Shown here: piece by piece, positions 46,055-54,780 of the stretch
How positions within the stretch are numbered: position 1 is the stretch's first letter
How the letters are laid out: every line of letters begins with the position of its first letter
Program-made: the position numbers and the translations under genes
The notes under the pieces: model-generated
The model's input: the letters and a program-made list of their open reading frames with translations, nothing else
Databases searched by the model: none
What the model was told of the DNA's origin: nothing
Assembly: GCA_944326445.1 (NCBI GenBank)
Contig: CALVDZ010000006.1
Span: 22,742 to 86,741 of the forward strand
Direction: 5' to 3'
Length of the DNA stretch: 64,000 bases
Origin: an uncultured Helicobacter sp.
GTDB taxonomy: Bacteria; Campylobacterota; Campylobacteria; Campylobacterales; Helicobacteraceae

Positions 46055-47320
46055 CTATCGCTGCAGCGTAACGCTCCCACTTTGGGGAGATTCTATGCCA
46101 AACTTATCGATACTCACGACACTATAGGAGTAGTCAATCCCGCGTTTGGCTTCCTTGTCGATAAATTGCGTGGTTTTGATATTGTTGTAGCGATTGTTGC
46201 GATTGGTTTGTGAATCTCGCCTATACAGCGCGTATTTGACAGCGCGCCCATCGCTTGGAGCAGCCCAAGTGATTGCGATGGTGTTGCCTTGGACTTGGGA
46301 ACTCGTGATGGTTGGTGTAGCGGGGCGAGAGAGCGTAGTCCCCACGATAGGCTCGCCTAAACGCTCGCCATCAAAGCCATACATATCCACGCCCACGATT
46401 TGGTAGGCGACATTTTGCCCGTGGTTTTGGAGCGTGTGTGTGTAGGAGGTTTTTTGCGTGGTGGCGATGAGCGTGTATCTGCCGTTGTTTTGCATATCGG
46501 CATAGATTCTATACGAAGTGGCTTTGGGGTGGGGCTGCCAAGCAAGCTGGATTTGGCGCGGTAGGTGCGTGGTGGCACTCACGCCCTCTATGGGCTCTAT
46601 GAGATCAAGCGTGCGCACACTCACTTCTTCAGAGGGCTCGGAGATATTGCCCTCAAAGTCCTTAGCCAACACGCGATAGACATAGCTCGTGCCATCTTGG
46701 AGATTGGTATCAAAATACTCGATATTTAGGCGGTGCTTGAGCTCTTTTAGGGTTTGGAACTCATTTTGAGAATCCTTGCGTTGGATAATGTAGGATTTGA
46801 CACTCGGATTTGGGTGGGGCGTGATGATGAGCTTAATCGTCCTTGGGCGTGAGCTTATGGCAAACACTCCCTCTATGGGATCGATAAATGAAGTCTGGAC
46901 TTTGATAGCTTGGGAGTAGGGGCTCATCGTATTATCCCTGCCAAGCGTGGCAAAGAGATAGTAATAGGTGCTTTTGGGTTTTAGATTAGTATCAAAAAAA
47001 TGCGTGGCAAGGGGATTTTTGAGCGTTGCTATGTGGGTGAAAGATTCTAAAGTGAGGTTTTGTGGTGCTTGTGAATCTTGCCCCGCATTGTGCTGCGATG
47101 AATCCGCACGAAAGATGACAAAACCATCGATACTCGTGGGCGAGCCATCTTCTAGCTTGTCCTTGCTCTCCCACTCAAACGCCACGCTGCTCACATCGCT
47201 AAGGACTTTGATTTTGTGAATCTTAGGGAGGTTTTCATCGATACTTAGGGGCTTTTGCACCCCACAACCACTAAAAACGCCCAAAACAATCCACAATAAA
47301 CCGAGCTGATAGCACTTCAT
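46055..47320 (-). CDS. lipoprotein with fibronectin type III repeats
   Basis: The 421-residue protein has a lipobox signal (WIVLGVFSGC) and about four fibronectin type III repeats, seen as recurring FVIFRAD, SYIIQRKD, SYRIYADM and KYALYRRD strands about 95 residues apart. It is attached to the envelope; the ligand is unknown. I start at the ATG at 47320 (MKCYQLG), which overlaps rluD by 50 bases; the six-codon longer start is less like a signal peptide. Same position as H. pylori HP0746. Confidence 0.8.
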   Translation of the reverse strand: MKCYQLGLLWIVLGVFSGCGVQKPLSIDENLPKIHKIKVLSDVSSVAFEWESKDKLEDGSPTSIDGFVIFRADSSQHNAGQDSQAPQNLTLESFTHIATLKNPLATHFFDTNLKPKSTYYYLFATLGRDNTMSPYSQAIKVQTSFIDPIEGVFAISSRPRTIKLIITPHPNPSVKSYIIQRKDSQNEFQTLKELKHRLNIEYFDTNLQDGTSYVYRVLAKDFEGNISEPSEEVSVRTLDLIEPIEGVSATTHLPRQIQLAWQPHPKATSYRIYADMQNNGRYTLIATTQKTSYTHTLQNHGQNVAYQIVGVDMYGFDGERLGEPIVGTTLSRPATPTITSSQVQGNTIAITWAAPSDGRAVKYALYRRDSQTNRNNRYNNIKTTQFIDKEAKRGIDYSYSVVSIDKFGIESPQSGSVTLQR

Positions 47321-48407
47321 CAAGCTTATCCTTATCAAAATATCGTTCCAAAAACGCTACCATATCGGCAAAAAGTGGCGCTTTGAAAACAAACTGCGTG
47401 GAATCTAGCCGAGTAGATTCTGTGCAATCTCTAGGGTGTGAGAGATACATAAGATAGGCGTGCAGCAGCACTCTGTGCGCGCCAAACTCCCCCTTGTAGC
47501 CATAGAGCGCATCGCCGACGATAGATCGCCCTAAACTCTCTAAATGCGCGCGAATCTGATGTGTGCGCCCGGTATAGAGCTTCACGGCGATGAGTTGGAG
47601 GGACTGCTGCGCGCAGTCTAAAAGCGGCACAAACACGCTTTTAGAATACCTCAATCCCGCGTGCGCGGGCGTGTCGTGTGATAGCTCCTCGCGTGGCAGC
47701 AAAGCAGTGGTGGGCGTGATATGGCGCATAGACTCGCGCTCGTGTGCATTATGTGCTGCGTATGGGGCGAGCTTTGCGATTTTTAGACGATTTTTGGGGT
47801 GGCGTCCTAGGTAGCACTCTATGGTGGTAGCCTCTCTAAGCGGATTAGTGATAAGTGCGAGGTAGTAGCGTCCCATTTGGCGAGATTTGAGCTGCGCGCT
47901 TAGGGCATTGTGGGCGTAAGGGGTTTTGGCTATGGCAAGCACGCCGCTTGTGTGCCTATCAAGCCTATGCACAATCCCATAGCGCAAATCCCCACAAAGA
48001 TTGCGGATAGGGGGCTGGGTGAGTTTGAGCCAATCGACTAATGTCGGCTCTTTGAGCGATGGGGCTTCGTGAATGACGATATTTGGCGGCTTATTGATGA
48101 TGAGTATCTCTGAATCTTGGTGCAAAACCTCGATATGGGCAAATTCTGGCTTTGCCTGCGTGAGCGATTCTAGGCTTGTGTAATCGTGCATTGGGGGTGG
48201 CGTATCTGCTGCAAGCACGCGCAGGGTATCGCCTAGGACTACCTGTGTGCTGGGCTTTAGGCAGAGCCTATCATTGAGGAGCACCTGCTCGCGCTTAATG
48301 AGCTGCAGGGCTTGTGCGCGTGGGATTTGGAGGCAGGCACTTAGCACAGAATCTAAGCGGGGCTTGGGAGTGGTGGCTAAGTCTTTTTGTGTTATAATCG
48401 TTTGCAT
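47271..48407 (-). CDS. rluD: RluD-type 23S rRNA pseudouridine synthase
   Basis: The 378-residue enzyme has an N-terminal S4 RNA-binding domain (about 15-75, with RAQALQLIKREQVLLNDR) and a catalytic domain with GIVHRLDRHTSGVLAIAKT, containing the active-site aspartate in RLDRHTSG, plus the YTGRTHQIRAHLESLGRSI motif. It modifies U residues of 23S rRNA. An internal stretch near 215-260 is longer than in E. coli RluD. Confidence 0.9.
   Translation of the reverse strand: MQTIITQKDLATTPKPRLDSVLSACLQIPRAQALQLIKREQVLLNDRLCLKPSTQVVLGDTLRVLAADTPPPMHDYTSLESLTQAKPEFAHIEVLHQDSEILIINKPPNIVIHEAPSLKEPTLVDWLKLTQPPIRNLCGDLRYGIVHRLDRHTSGVLAIAKTPYAHNALSAQLKSRQMGRYYLALITNPLREATTIECYLGRHPKNRLKIAKLAPYAAHNAHERESMRHITPTTALLPREELSHDTPAHAGLRYSKSVFVPLLDCAQQSLQLIAVKLYTGRTHQIRAHLESLGRSIVGDALYGYKGEFGAHRVLLHAYLMYLSHPRDCTESTRLDSTQFVFKAPLFADMVAFLERYFDKDKLDEVLSARFIVDCFGRF
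48393..48398 (+). promoter_or_regulatory. -10 box of rodA inside the rluD start
   Basis: A perfect TATAAT on the plus strand lies 48 bases before the rodA start, overlapping the first codons of the divergent rluD gene. Confidence 0.5.
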
Positions 48408-48446
48408 ACAGAGAACTCTTTGGATTTTAAGGATAGCTTTAGATAA

Positions 48447-49604
48447 ATGAATGCTAAGAAAATTCTAGCACATTTTGACTTTATTGTGATTTTGCTTGTG
48501 CTGCCTTTAGTCGTGCTCTCCTTTATGCTGGTGCGCGAACTTGATGAGATGATGTTTGCTAAGCAAATCAAATATCTTGTGATGAGCTTGTGCGTGGGTT
48601 TGGTGGTGTTTTTTATCCCCTTTAGGCGACTGAATTACTCTATTATCTTTTTGTATGTCCTGCTGCTTGTGTTGCTTGTGCTTGTGAAGTTTATCGGTGT
48701 GGAGAAAAACTCCGCGGTGCGGTGGATTGAGATACCTTTTACGAGCTTTTCAATCCAACCTAGTGAAGTGATGAAAATCGCGCTTATGCTGTTTTTGGCG
48801 TCCTATATCTCTAAAAATCCGCCACCTAGCGAGGGCTATGGGTGGAAAGACTTTGGGATTATCCTCTCCTTTGTGCTTTTGCCCTTTTTTATTATCCTGC
48901 TTGAGCCGGATTTGGGCACGGCACTCATCGTCTTGCTCGTGGGCTTTGGGGTGCTATTCCTCGTGGGCGTGCATAAAAAAATCTGGATAACTCTTGGCAT
49001 CGCTGGGATTTTACTCATCCCCATTACTTATTCTGTGGCATTTAGCGCGGGGCTGCTCAAGCCCTACCACCAAAAGCGCATTAACGATTTTGTGAGTGGC
49101 GAATACCCATATCAGGTTCAGCAAGCCCTTATCGCTATTGGCTCGGGCGGGATAAATGGGCAGGCAAAAGAGATGGCAACCCAATCCCAACTAAACTTCC
49201 TCCCCTACGCAAGCACGGATTTTTTGTTTGCCTATTATGTCGAGCGATTTGGGCTGCTTGGGGCGTTTGGGCTGCTTGGGCTGTATATGTGCCTCATCTT
49301 GTATCTGCTAAGCATTTGCTTGGGCGCGATGAAGGATTATTTTTTGCGCGTGGTGAGTGGGTATATCGCGATATTGTTTTTTTTGTATGCGGGGGTGAAT
49401 ATCTGTATGGTGATCGGATTAGCCCCTGTGGTGGGCATACCTCTGCCGATGATGAGCTATGGGGGCACGAGCTTTATGACTTTTGTGATTTTGCTAATGA
49501 TTCTAGAAAACGCCCTTGCGTTTAGATTCGTTTTTGAGTATAATGCGCACTCCCCAATCAGTCGTGGGCCTTTAGCTCAGCTGGTTAGAGCGCTCGGCTC
49601 ATAA
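48447..49604 (+). CDS. rodA: peptidoglycan glycosyltransferase RodA (SEDS)
   Basis: RodA polymerises peptidoglycan during elongation together with PBP2. The 385-residue protein has about ten membrane helices and SEDS motifs FSIQPSEVMKIALMLFLA, LLEPDLGTALIV, LPYASTDFLFAYYVERFG and GIPLPMMSYGGTSFM. The frame does not stop where H. pylori RodA is expected to end: it runs on through the tRNA-Met promoter and into the tRNA, ending at a TAA (49602-49604) inside the anticodon loop, so the last 13 codons are tRNA sequence. Confidence 0.9.
   Translation: MNAKKILAHFDFIVILLVLPLVVLSFMLVRELDEMMFAKQIKYLVMSLCVGLVVFFIPFRRLNYSIIFLYVLLLVLLVLVKFIGVEKNSAVRWIEIPFTSFSIQPSEVMKIALMLFLASYISKNPPPSEGYGWKDFGIILSFVLLPFFIILLEPDLGTALIVLLVGFGVLFLVGVHKKIWITLGIAGILLIPITYSVAFSAGLLKPYHQKRINDFVSGEYPYQVQQALIAIGSGGINGQAKEMATQSQLNFLPYASTDFLFAYYVERFGLLGAFGLLGLYMCLILYLLSICLGAMKDYFLRVVSGYIAILFFLYAGVNICMVIGLAPVVGIPLPMMSYGGTSFMTFVILLMILENALAFRFVFEYNAHSPISRGPLAQLVRALGS
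49539..49544 (+). promoter_or_regulatory. -10 box of tRNA-Met inside rodA
   Basis: TATAAT (in GAGTATAATGCGC) lies 21 bases before the first tRNA base, within the rodA reading frame. Confidence 0.6.
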
Positions 49605-49642
49605 CCGATCGGTCGCAGGTTCGAGTCCTGCAAGGCCCACCA
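49566..49642 (+). tRNA. tRNA-Met (CAU), elongator type
   Basis: A 77-base cloverleaf with encoded CCA: acceptor GGGCCTT/AAGGCCC, D stem GCTC/GAGC, anticodon loop CTCATAA, T arm GCAGGTTCGAGTCCTGC. The paired first acceptor base pair (G1-C72) argues against an initiator tRNA. A lysidine-modified Ile2 reading (CAU) cannot be excluded by eye. The outermost anticodon-stem pair is C-T. Confidence 0.9.
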
Positions 49643-49727
49643 CTTCTCACACTACTTCTAGATTCTATCACGATATTTTTCACTTTTTGGATTGTTGGCA
49701 AGTCTGTGTTTGTGTGCGTGAAACGCG

Positions 49728-50120
49728 CTATTTAGAATCCTGCAAAGGCGTTAGGGCGGGGCTAAAGTCCTTGATACTTTGCTCAAAAATATTTTGCGTG
49801 CCCGAGGTAGGATCAAAAAGTGAGCGTGAAAGGCTCTGGTGGCAGTGTATGCAGGTATCAATCACTTTGTGCGACTCTGCAAGAGCTGGCGCGCGCACCC
49901 TTTGGACATCGTGGCAAGCAAAGCAATCCCTGCCACAGCCCTCGCCCATATCCACCTGCGCCATTTTTTCTTCAGTATGACAGGTTTTGCACTCGCGCAT
50001 AGGAGCGTGGCGCGTGTCTTTGGCATAATCAAGCCTAAAATGACAGCTCGCACAATCCCCCGAGCAAGTCGCCCATACCACGCCTACAAGGCACGCCAAT
50101 ACCCACACAAAGCGCATCAT
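49728..50120 (-). CDS. small tetraheme cytochrome c
   Basis: The 130-residue secreted protein (signal peptide about 1-17) has four CxxCH heme-binding motifs: CASCH, CKTCH, CFACH and CIHCH. Further histidines (HAPM, SHK) could act as distal ligands. It resembles small periplasmic multiheme electron carriers; the redox partner is unknown and no reductase is adjacent. It overlaps the msrA stop region by four bases. Confidence 0.82.
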   Translation of the reverse strand: MMRFVWVLACLVGVVWATCSGDCASCHFRLDYAKDTRHAPMRECKTCHTEEKMAQVDMGEGCGRDCFACHDVQRVRAPALAESHKVIDTCIHCHQSLSRSLFDPTSGTQNIFEQSIKDFSPALTPLQDSK

Positions 50121-50611
50121 CGCCCCCTAGCCTTGCTCATATCAATATGGCAATAGCCGTGGGGATTTTTGAGCAGGTATTTTTGGTGATAAGATTCTGC
50201 GGGGTAGAAATTTTGCAGCAGCATCACTTCTGTGACAACCGCTCGCGTGTGTAGCGGCGCGATATGCTCATCTATAAATGCTTGGATAGAGGGCAAAATC
50301 TGCGCGTCTTTGGTGTAGATTCCATTGCGATATTGTGTGCCTATGTCGTTGGCTTGGTAGTTAAGCGCGGTGGGATCTATCACATCAAAAAACTTCCATA
50401 ATAGCTTAGGGAGGCTTAGGCTTGCAGATTCATACACGATATGCACGGCTTCAACGGCGTTAGTGAGATTAGCGCAAACCTGCTCGTAGCTAGGGTTTGG
50501 AAGGGAGGAGTTGGCATAGCCTACTTGTGTCTCGCACACGCCCTCAATGAGATCAAAATACCTCTGCAATCCCCAAAAGCACCCGCCCGCTAGATAAATC
50601 TCATCGCGCAT
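50117..50611 (-). CDS. msrA: peptide methionine sulfoxide reductase A
   Basis: MsrA repairs S-methionine sulfoxide. The 164-residue protein has the catalytic motif YLAGGCFWGLQRYF, GYANSS, GTQYRNGIY, and the C-terminal FYPAESYHQKYL. I start at the ATG at 50611, because the longer frame would overlap folB and adds no conserved residues. No MsrB domain is fused, unlike H. pylori Msr. Confidence 0.92.
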   Translation of the reverse strand: MRDEIYLAGGCFWGLQRYFDLIEGVCETQVGYANSSLPNPSYEQVCANLTNAVEAVHIVYESASLSLPKLLWKFFDVIDPTALNYQANDIGTQYRNGIYTKDAQILPSIQAFIDEHIAPLHTRAVVTEVMLLQNFYPAESYHQKYLLKNPHGYCHIDMSKARGR

Positions 50612-50619
50612 TGCAATCC

Positions 50620-50949
50620 TTAAAAACTCTTTTGCGCGCTCACGCCGACTTTGCAATGTGGCAGAATCTGTGGCTTTGTGATATGAAAATCAATAGCACT
50701 AATCGCCTCAAATCGCGCTTTAAGCGCGCCACACACGCCCTCTATAAGCTCTTCTAGCAACCCATAGGCATTGGCGCAAATGGTGTCTTGGATACACTCC
50801 ACCACGCGCACATAATCTAGATAGCCCTCATCATAGCGATAGTGAATCTTAGCGTTTATGCGCACTTCTTGTTTATTTACGCGCTCAGATTCTAAAATCC
50901 CTACGATAGTCTCAAAGCGCAAATCCTCAATCTCAAGGCAGTATAGCAT
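50620..50949 (-). CDS. folB: dihydroneopterin aldolase-like protein FolB
   Basis: The 109-residue protein fits FolB, which cleaves dihydroneopterin in folate synthesis: LEIEDLRFETIVGILESERVNKQEV at the start with the substrate glutamate context, YLDYVRVVECI, LLEELIEGV, and the C-terminal ITKPQILPHCKVGV. Sequence is divergent but in order. It lies four bases downstream of plsY, a neighbour also in H. pylori as I recall. Confidence 0.8.
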   Translation of the reverse strand: MLYCLEIEDLRFETIVGILESERVNKQEVRINAKIHYRYDEGYLDYVRVVECIQDTICANAYGLLEELIEGVCGALKARFEAISAIDFHITKPQILPHCKVGVSAQKSF

Positions 50950-50952
50950 ACC

Positions 50953-51633
50953 TTAGAGCACCTTGCCTTCACTCCCGCTTAGGAGGCGTTTGATATTGGG
51001 GATATGCGTGTAGAGTATGAGCACGCCTATGAGCACCACGGGCGTGTGTGTATGCACTTGTGAGAGGATATTTATAGAATCTGGTATAGGCAGCACATAG
51101 GGCACGACAAAGGTGAGCGCGATACCACTTAACACGCCAAGGAGTGAAGAGAGCGATGAGATTTTTAGCACCTTGCCCACAAAGCCCCACACAACAAGCC
51201 CCAAAGCCCCCTCGATAGGTATGAGCAGGATAGTCGAGCCGATTGCCGTTGCCACGCCTTTGCCGCCATTAAAGCCTAGATATGGACTATAGCAATGCCC
51301 TAGGATTGAGAGGATAGCAATAAGCCACTGCGCCTCAAAGCCCAATCCACAAATTTTAGCGACAAGCACGACAAACATTCCCTTGCACGCATCAAGCACG
51401 ATCGTGCTCACAGCCAAAATCTTGGCATTTTTGGGATTAATCTCCTTGATAGCGCGATAGACATTTGTCGCGCCGATACTGCCAGAGCCTATCGTGCGCA
51501 CATCGATTTTGTAAAAAACCTTTGTCAAAAATAGTCCAAAGGGTATCCCGCCCACGAGATAGGCGATGAGGTAAAACACTACATTATTATTTGTCAAAAT
51601 CTCTGCCAACGCTCCTAAAAATCCGCTCAACAC
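50953..51633 (-). CDS. plsY: acyl-phosphate glycerol-3-phosphate acyltransferase
   Basis: PlsY starts phospholipid synthesis at the inner membrane. The 226-residue protein has about five helices and the three conserved loops: GGIPFGLF and GSGSIGATNVYR, GHCYSPYLGFNGGKGVATAIG, and HTHIPNIKRLLSGSE near the C-terminus. Length and motifs are complete. Confidence 0.95.
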   Translation of the reverse strand: MLSGFLGALAEILTNNNVVFYLIAYLVGGIPFGLFLTKVFYKIDVRTIGSGSIGATNVYRAIKEINPKNAKILAVSTIVLDACKGMFVVLVAKICGLGFEAQWLIAILSILGHCYSPYLGFNGGKGVATAIGSTILLIPIEGALGLVVWGFVGKVLKISSLSSLLGVLSGIALTFVVPYVLPIPDSINILSQVHTHTPVVLIGVLILYTHIPNIKRLLSGSEGKVL

Positions 51634-51654
51634 ACTCGCTCCTTTGCACCACGC

Positions 51655-53052
51655 TCACAGGCTTGAAGATTGCGCATTAGCACTATCAAGGAGTGCTATG
51701 GCTTGTTGTGAATCCTCCTCAAGCTGCTGCAGGTTTTTGACAATTATATCAGAAGTTTCTTGTGTAACTTCTTGTGTGAGGACAGCAAGTGCGGCGTGCG
51801 CGCTTGATTTGAGCTTAGATTCTATGGCGTGGATTTTCTCTGTATTGAACATTTTGATTTTTTGTGCGAGACGATCGTCATCGAGGTATTTGGAGATGGG
51901 ATTGATATTTTCAAACGCACAAACCTCTTTTTTGTTATTAAAGCTTAGATACAACGAGGATTTGTATAAGATATGATCGAGCTTAGAGACGCTTAGTAGC
52001 AAGCCGCGCGAGAGCTTTTCAAACATACCAAAGAGCTCTTTAGTCGTCTCCCCAAGCCCGGCAAAGACTTCGTTAAAATGCCCCACGCTTTTGTGCGCGG
52101 AGTTCGCTACTTGCATCACGTGCGAGGAGTTTTCTAAAATCGTATTTATCTCTTGCTGCATAGTTTGCACCACGATGGCGATATCACTCGTGGCTTTGTG
52201 CGTCTTTTCAGCGAGCTTGCGCACCTCATCGGCTACCACGGCAAACCCACGCCCGTGCTCGCCCGCGCGCGCTGCCTCAATGGAGGCATTAAGCGCGAGG
52301 AGGTTTGTCTGATCGGCGATATCACGGATGATGCCAATCACAGAGCTGATATCTTGAGATTTTTGCGCGAAACTCTCGATGGTGTTGTTGTTGTCATTGA
52401 TTGAAACGATGAGATCGTCAATAGATGAGGTGATTTGGGCGACATCCTCTTGGGATTGCTGCGAGACTTGCGCAATAGAGGAGACTTGAGAATCCGCAGT
52501 GCCCATGCGCTCCAAATCCTCGCCCAAATCCTCTGAAACCTTGCTTAAATCCGTGTTTTGGTTTTGCAAACTCATATTCATCAGTGCCTTTGCTAGGGCG
52601 TTTGAGATATTTTCCTTAGCACTTTCCTCCACTTTGTCAAGTGCGGAATTTATCGTATGGATACTCGTAGAGAGCGCGCCTTTGAGTCCTTGCGCCATAG
52701 CCTTGCGATAAAATCGCCCCTCCTGCGTGCTTTTGACTGCCGTGGCTATCTCGCGCATAAAGGCTTCGATATTATCAATCACGATGTTGATATTGTTTGC
52801 CAAATGGTGCAAATCCGCATCGCCCTGTATAAAAAGCACTCTGTCCTCAAACTCACCCTGTCTGTATCGCTCGGACACTTTGAGAATCCTCTGCAAAAGC
52901 TTGGTGCGCAAGTTCATCTTGTATTGTGCCACGCCAAGCACGATGAGCAAAATCCCTGTAAGCACGAGACTTGGCGAAAACCCATACCACACAATATCTA
53001 GCACGATGCCCACGATACTAAGAACGATCGCAACCCATAACAGAATCTTCAT
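51655..53052 (-). CDS. cetA: CetA-like energy-taxis transducer
   Basis: The 465-residue protein has two close membrane helices at the N-terminus (about 2-20 and 25-45) with no periplasmic sensing domain, a HAMP-like region, and a signalling domain with the hairpin tip at about 245-290 ([19 protein letters not shown]). It overlaps by four bases the PAS gene upstream, as in the Campylobacter CetB-CetA pair that signals redox or energy state. Near residues 350-400 the string [19 protein letters not shown] resembles the start of a CZB zinc domain, but the remaining ligands are absent. Confidence 0.82.
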   Translation of the reverse strand: MKILLWVAIVLSIVGIVLDIVWYGFSPSLVLTGILLIVLGVAQYKMNLRTKLLQRILKVSERYRQGEFEDRVLFIQGDADLHHLANNINIVIDNIEAFMREIATAVKSTQEGRFYRKAMAQGLKGALSTSIHTINSALDKVEESAKENISNALAKALMNMSLQNQNTDLSKVSEDLGEDLERMGTADSQVSSIAQVSQQSQEDVAQITSSIDDLIVSINDNNNTIESFAQKSQDISSVIGIIRDIADQTNLLALNASIEAARAGEHGRGFAVVADEVRKLAEKTHKATSDIAIVVQTMQQEINTILENSSHVMQVANSAHKSVGHFNEVFAGLGETTKELFGMFEKLSRGLLLSVSKLDHILYKSSLYLSFNNKKEVCAFENINPISKYLDDDRLAQKIKMFNTEKIHAIESKLKSSAHAALAVLTQEVTQETSDIIVKNLQQLEEDSQQAIALLDSANAQSSSL

Positions 53053-53561
53053 CGATAGCCCCCTATCTCGCCCTGTGCTTGCAGGGATATCATCAGTTCA
53101 TTCCATGTTTGCTTATGGGATTTGAGAATCTCTGTGATGTAGTCTTGGGCTGCTTGCATACCTTGAGAGGATTCAAGCTCAAGGCATTTTTTATAAATCG
53201 TGCTTAGTGCTTCCACACCTGCCTTGCTCGCGCGCCGCCGCACGGAGTAGTATCCCACTATCTTGCCATGAGTATCGTATGATGGCGTGACATTGGCAAA
53301 AACCCAGTAAGTATCGCCCTTCATGGAGCGATTGCACACAAAGGCAAAAAACTCCTCCCCGCTCCCAATCGTATCCCATAAGAGTTTAAACGCCACGCGC
53401 GGCATAGATTCATAGCGTATGAGATTGTGAGGTTTGTTGATAAATTCCTTTTGTTCCTTAAAGCCACCAAAATAGCAAAAATCCTCATTAGCATAGGTGA
53501 TCTTGCCTCTCATATCGGTTTTAGAAGTGATAAGGGTATCATCTTGTAAAAATAATTCCAT
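53049..53561 (-). CDS. cetB: CetB-like PAS sensor protein
   Basis: The 170-residue cytoplasmic protein has one PAS domain of the Aer type (about 10-120): [62 protein letters not shown], as in FAD-binding PAS proteins. CetB senses redox state through FAD and passes it to CetA. GGAGG precedes the ATG. A 19-base A run lies about 64 bases upstream, at the position of a promoter -35. Confidence 0.85.
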   Translation of the reverse strand: MELFLQDDTLITSKTDMRGKITYANEDFCYFGGFKEQKEFINKPHNLIRYESMPRVAFKLLWDTIGSGEEFFAFVCNRSMKGDTYWVFANVTPSYDTHGKIVGYYSVRRRASKAGVEALSTIYKKCLELESSQGMQAAQDYITEILKSHKQTWNELMISLQAQGEIGGYR

Positions 53562-53594
53562 GTAATGTGTCCTCCAAAAATAAAAAATCCCGCA

Positions 53595-53600
53595 ATTCTA
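53595..53600 (-). promoter_or_regulatory. -10 box of cetB-cetA
   Basis: TAGAAT on the minus strand, 34 bases before the cetB start. The A19 tract begins 24 bases further upstream, where -35 and UP elements would act. Confidence 0.4.
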
Positions 53601-53624
53601 CTGCAAAATTCCATACAAAAATCG

Positions 53625-53643
53625 TTTTTTTTTTTTTTTTTTT
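53625..53643 (-). repeat. homopolymeric A19 tract (T19 on plus strand)
   Basis: Nineteen T in a row on the plus strand, the longest homopolymer in the window, just upstream of the putative cetB promoter. In H. pylori, T/A tracts at this place (for example before sabA) tune transcription by length change. Confidence 0.9.
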
Positions 53644-54184
53644 ATTTGTTAGGAAATATTGCATTTTTTTGCACATTGGGGAAAATTTTTAGGTTATATT
53701 TCTCGTTTTTTTCTTTGGTGTGTGGGGTGTTCTGGTATATATTGTAAATTTTGCTAGGGCATTTGCTCCCAATTTGTGCGTGAGTATTTCGCCCTCACTC
53801 CGCTTAGATTCACACACAGAATCCAAGAGCGAGATTCTATGATTTGCTAGCATGAGCGCGTCAGGAGGGCGATTTGAAAGAATCTAGCCAAAGAGATTCA
53901 CAAAGCACCTTATAGAGAATCTGTGGGATTAGATTTTGTAAGTTGTGTTAGGTCTTTAGAATCTACTCGCCTGCGTTTATAGAATCTAGGGGCAGATTCT
54001 GCAATGTGTTATCCTCATATCGTGTGAGGTGTGCGCACTCTAAGCTAGGAGGTTTTGGTAAGTTACTAACACTGAGCGGGGCTTCAAGCAAGCCCTCGCC
54101 CCTTTCTTGCGCTCAATAGGGAATCTAAACTATTGGCTTATGATGTGTAGATTCTAGAATATCGGGTTTAGAATCTAGCCTCGC
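53644..54184. other. gene-free region between cetB and fldA
   Basis: The first 120 bases are strongly AT-rich. The rest holds several AGAATCT/AGATTCT motifs, a degraded palindromic-element relative in reverse (about 53785-53875, with CGCGTCAGGAGGGCG), and a hairpin at 54073-54115 pairing TGAGCG with CGCTCA around an inner GGGGC/GCCCC stem. No reading frame looks like a gene. Confidence 0.55.
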
Positions 54185-54682
54185 TCAAACAAACTCGCCC
54201 TTTATCTGCGCCACCCATTTGGCGATACGCTCATCGCTTAGCTCGCTTTGATTGTCCTCATCAAGTAGCAACCCCACAAGTTTCCCATCCACAAGTGCTT
54301 CTGTGGAGTCAAAATAATAGCCCTCATTGGCTGTCTGCCCTATACGCTTGGCTTTTGCGGCTTTGTGATAGAGGTAAGATACGCCATTGCAAAATGTATC
54401 GCTGTAAGTGTCCTGATCGCCCACGCCGATAAACGCCACGACTTTGCCAGCAAAGTCCTCCTCGCTCAATGTCTCCAAAAAGCTATCCCAATCATCTTGC
54501 AAGTCCCCTAGTCCGTAGGTGGGCGTGGCAAGGATAAGATTGCTAAAGCCCATAAACTCCTCCTTAGAGGCTTTGGCGATATCAAAAAGCTGCGCGTCCC
54601 CGCCGAGCTCTTTGGCGACTTTTTGGCAGATGCCTTGGGTGTTTGAAGAATCGCTCCCATAAAAAATACCGACTTTTTGCAT
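54185..54682 (-). CDS. fldA: flavodoxin
   Basis: FldA carries electrons with FMN; in Helicobacter it accepts electrons from pyruvate:flavodoxin oxidoreductase and is essential. The 165-residue protein shows the FMN phosphate loop IFYGSDSSNTQGICQ, the ATPTYGLGDLQDDWDSF loop with the aromatic at the flavin, and GVGDQDTYSDTFCNG. Ribosome site is AAGGAGC. Confidence 0.95.
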   Translation of the reverse strand: MQKVGIFYGSDSSNTQGICQKVAKELGGDAQLFDIAKASKEEFMGFSNLILATPTYGLGDLQDDWDSFLETLSEEDFAGKVVAFIGVGDQDTYSDTFCNGVSYLYHKAAKAKRIGQTANEGYYFDSTEALVDGKLVGLLLDEDNQSELSDERIAKWVAQIKGEFV

Positions 54683-54717
54683 AATAGCTCCTTGTGGATA
54701 ATCTTAATAGAGAAGTT

Positions 54718-54730
54718 AAGAATAATTCTT
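54718..54730 (-). promoter_or_regulatory. palindromic operator-like site upstream of fldA
   Basis: AAGAATAATTCTT is a perfect 13-base palindrome about 36 bases before the fldA start, in an AT-rich promoter region with TATAGT further upstream on the minus strand. The form resembles epsilonproteobacterial Fur sites, which would fit iron control of flavodoxin. Not proven. Confidence 0.4.
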
Positions 54731-54780
54731 ATCTCTATCGATGGAATGATACTATATATTTTGTAACAGAGGAAAAAATC

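Noticed and set aside
53562..53760. AT-rich stretch as evidence of transfer
   Set aside because: It is short and explained by promoter sequence and the A19 tract.
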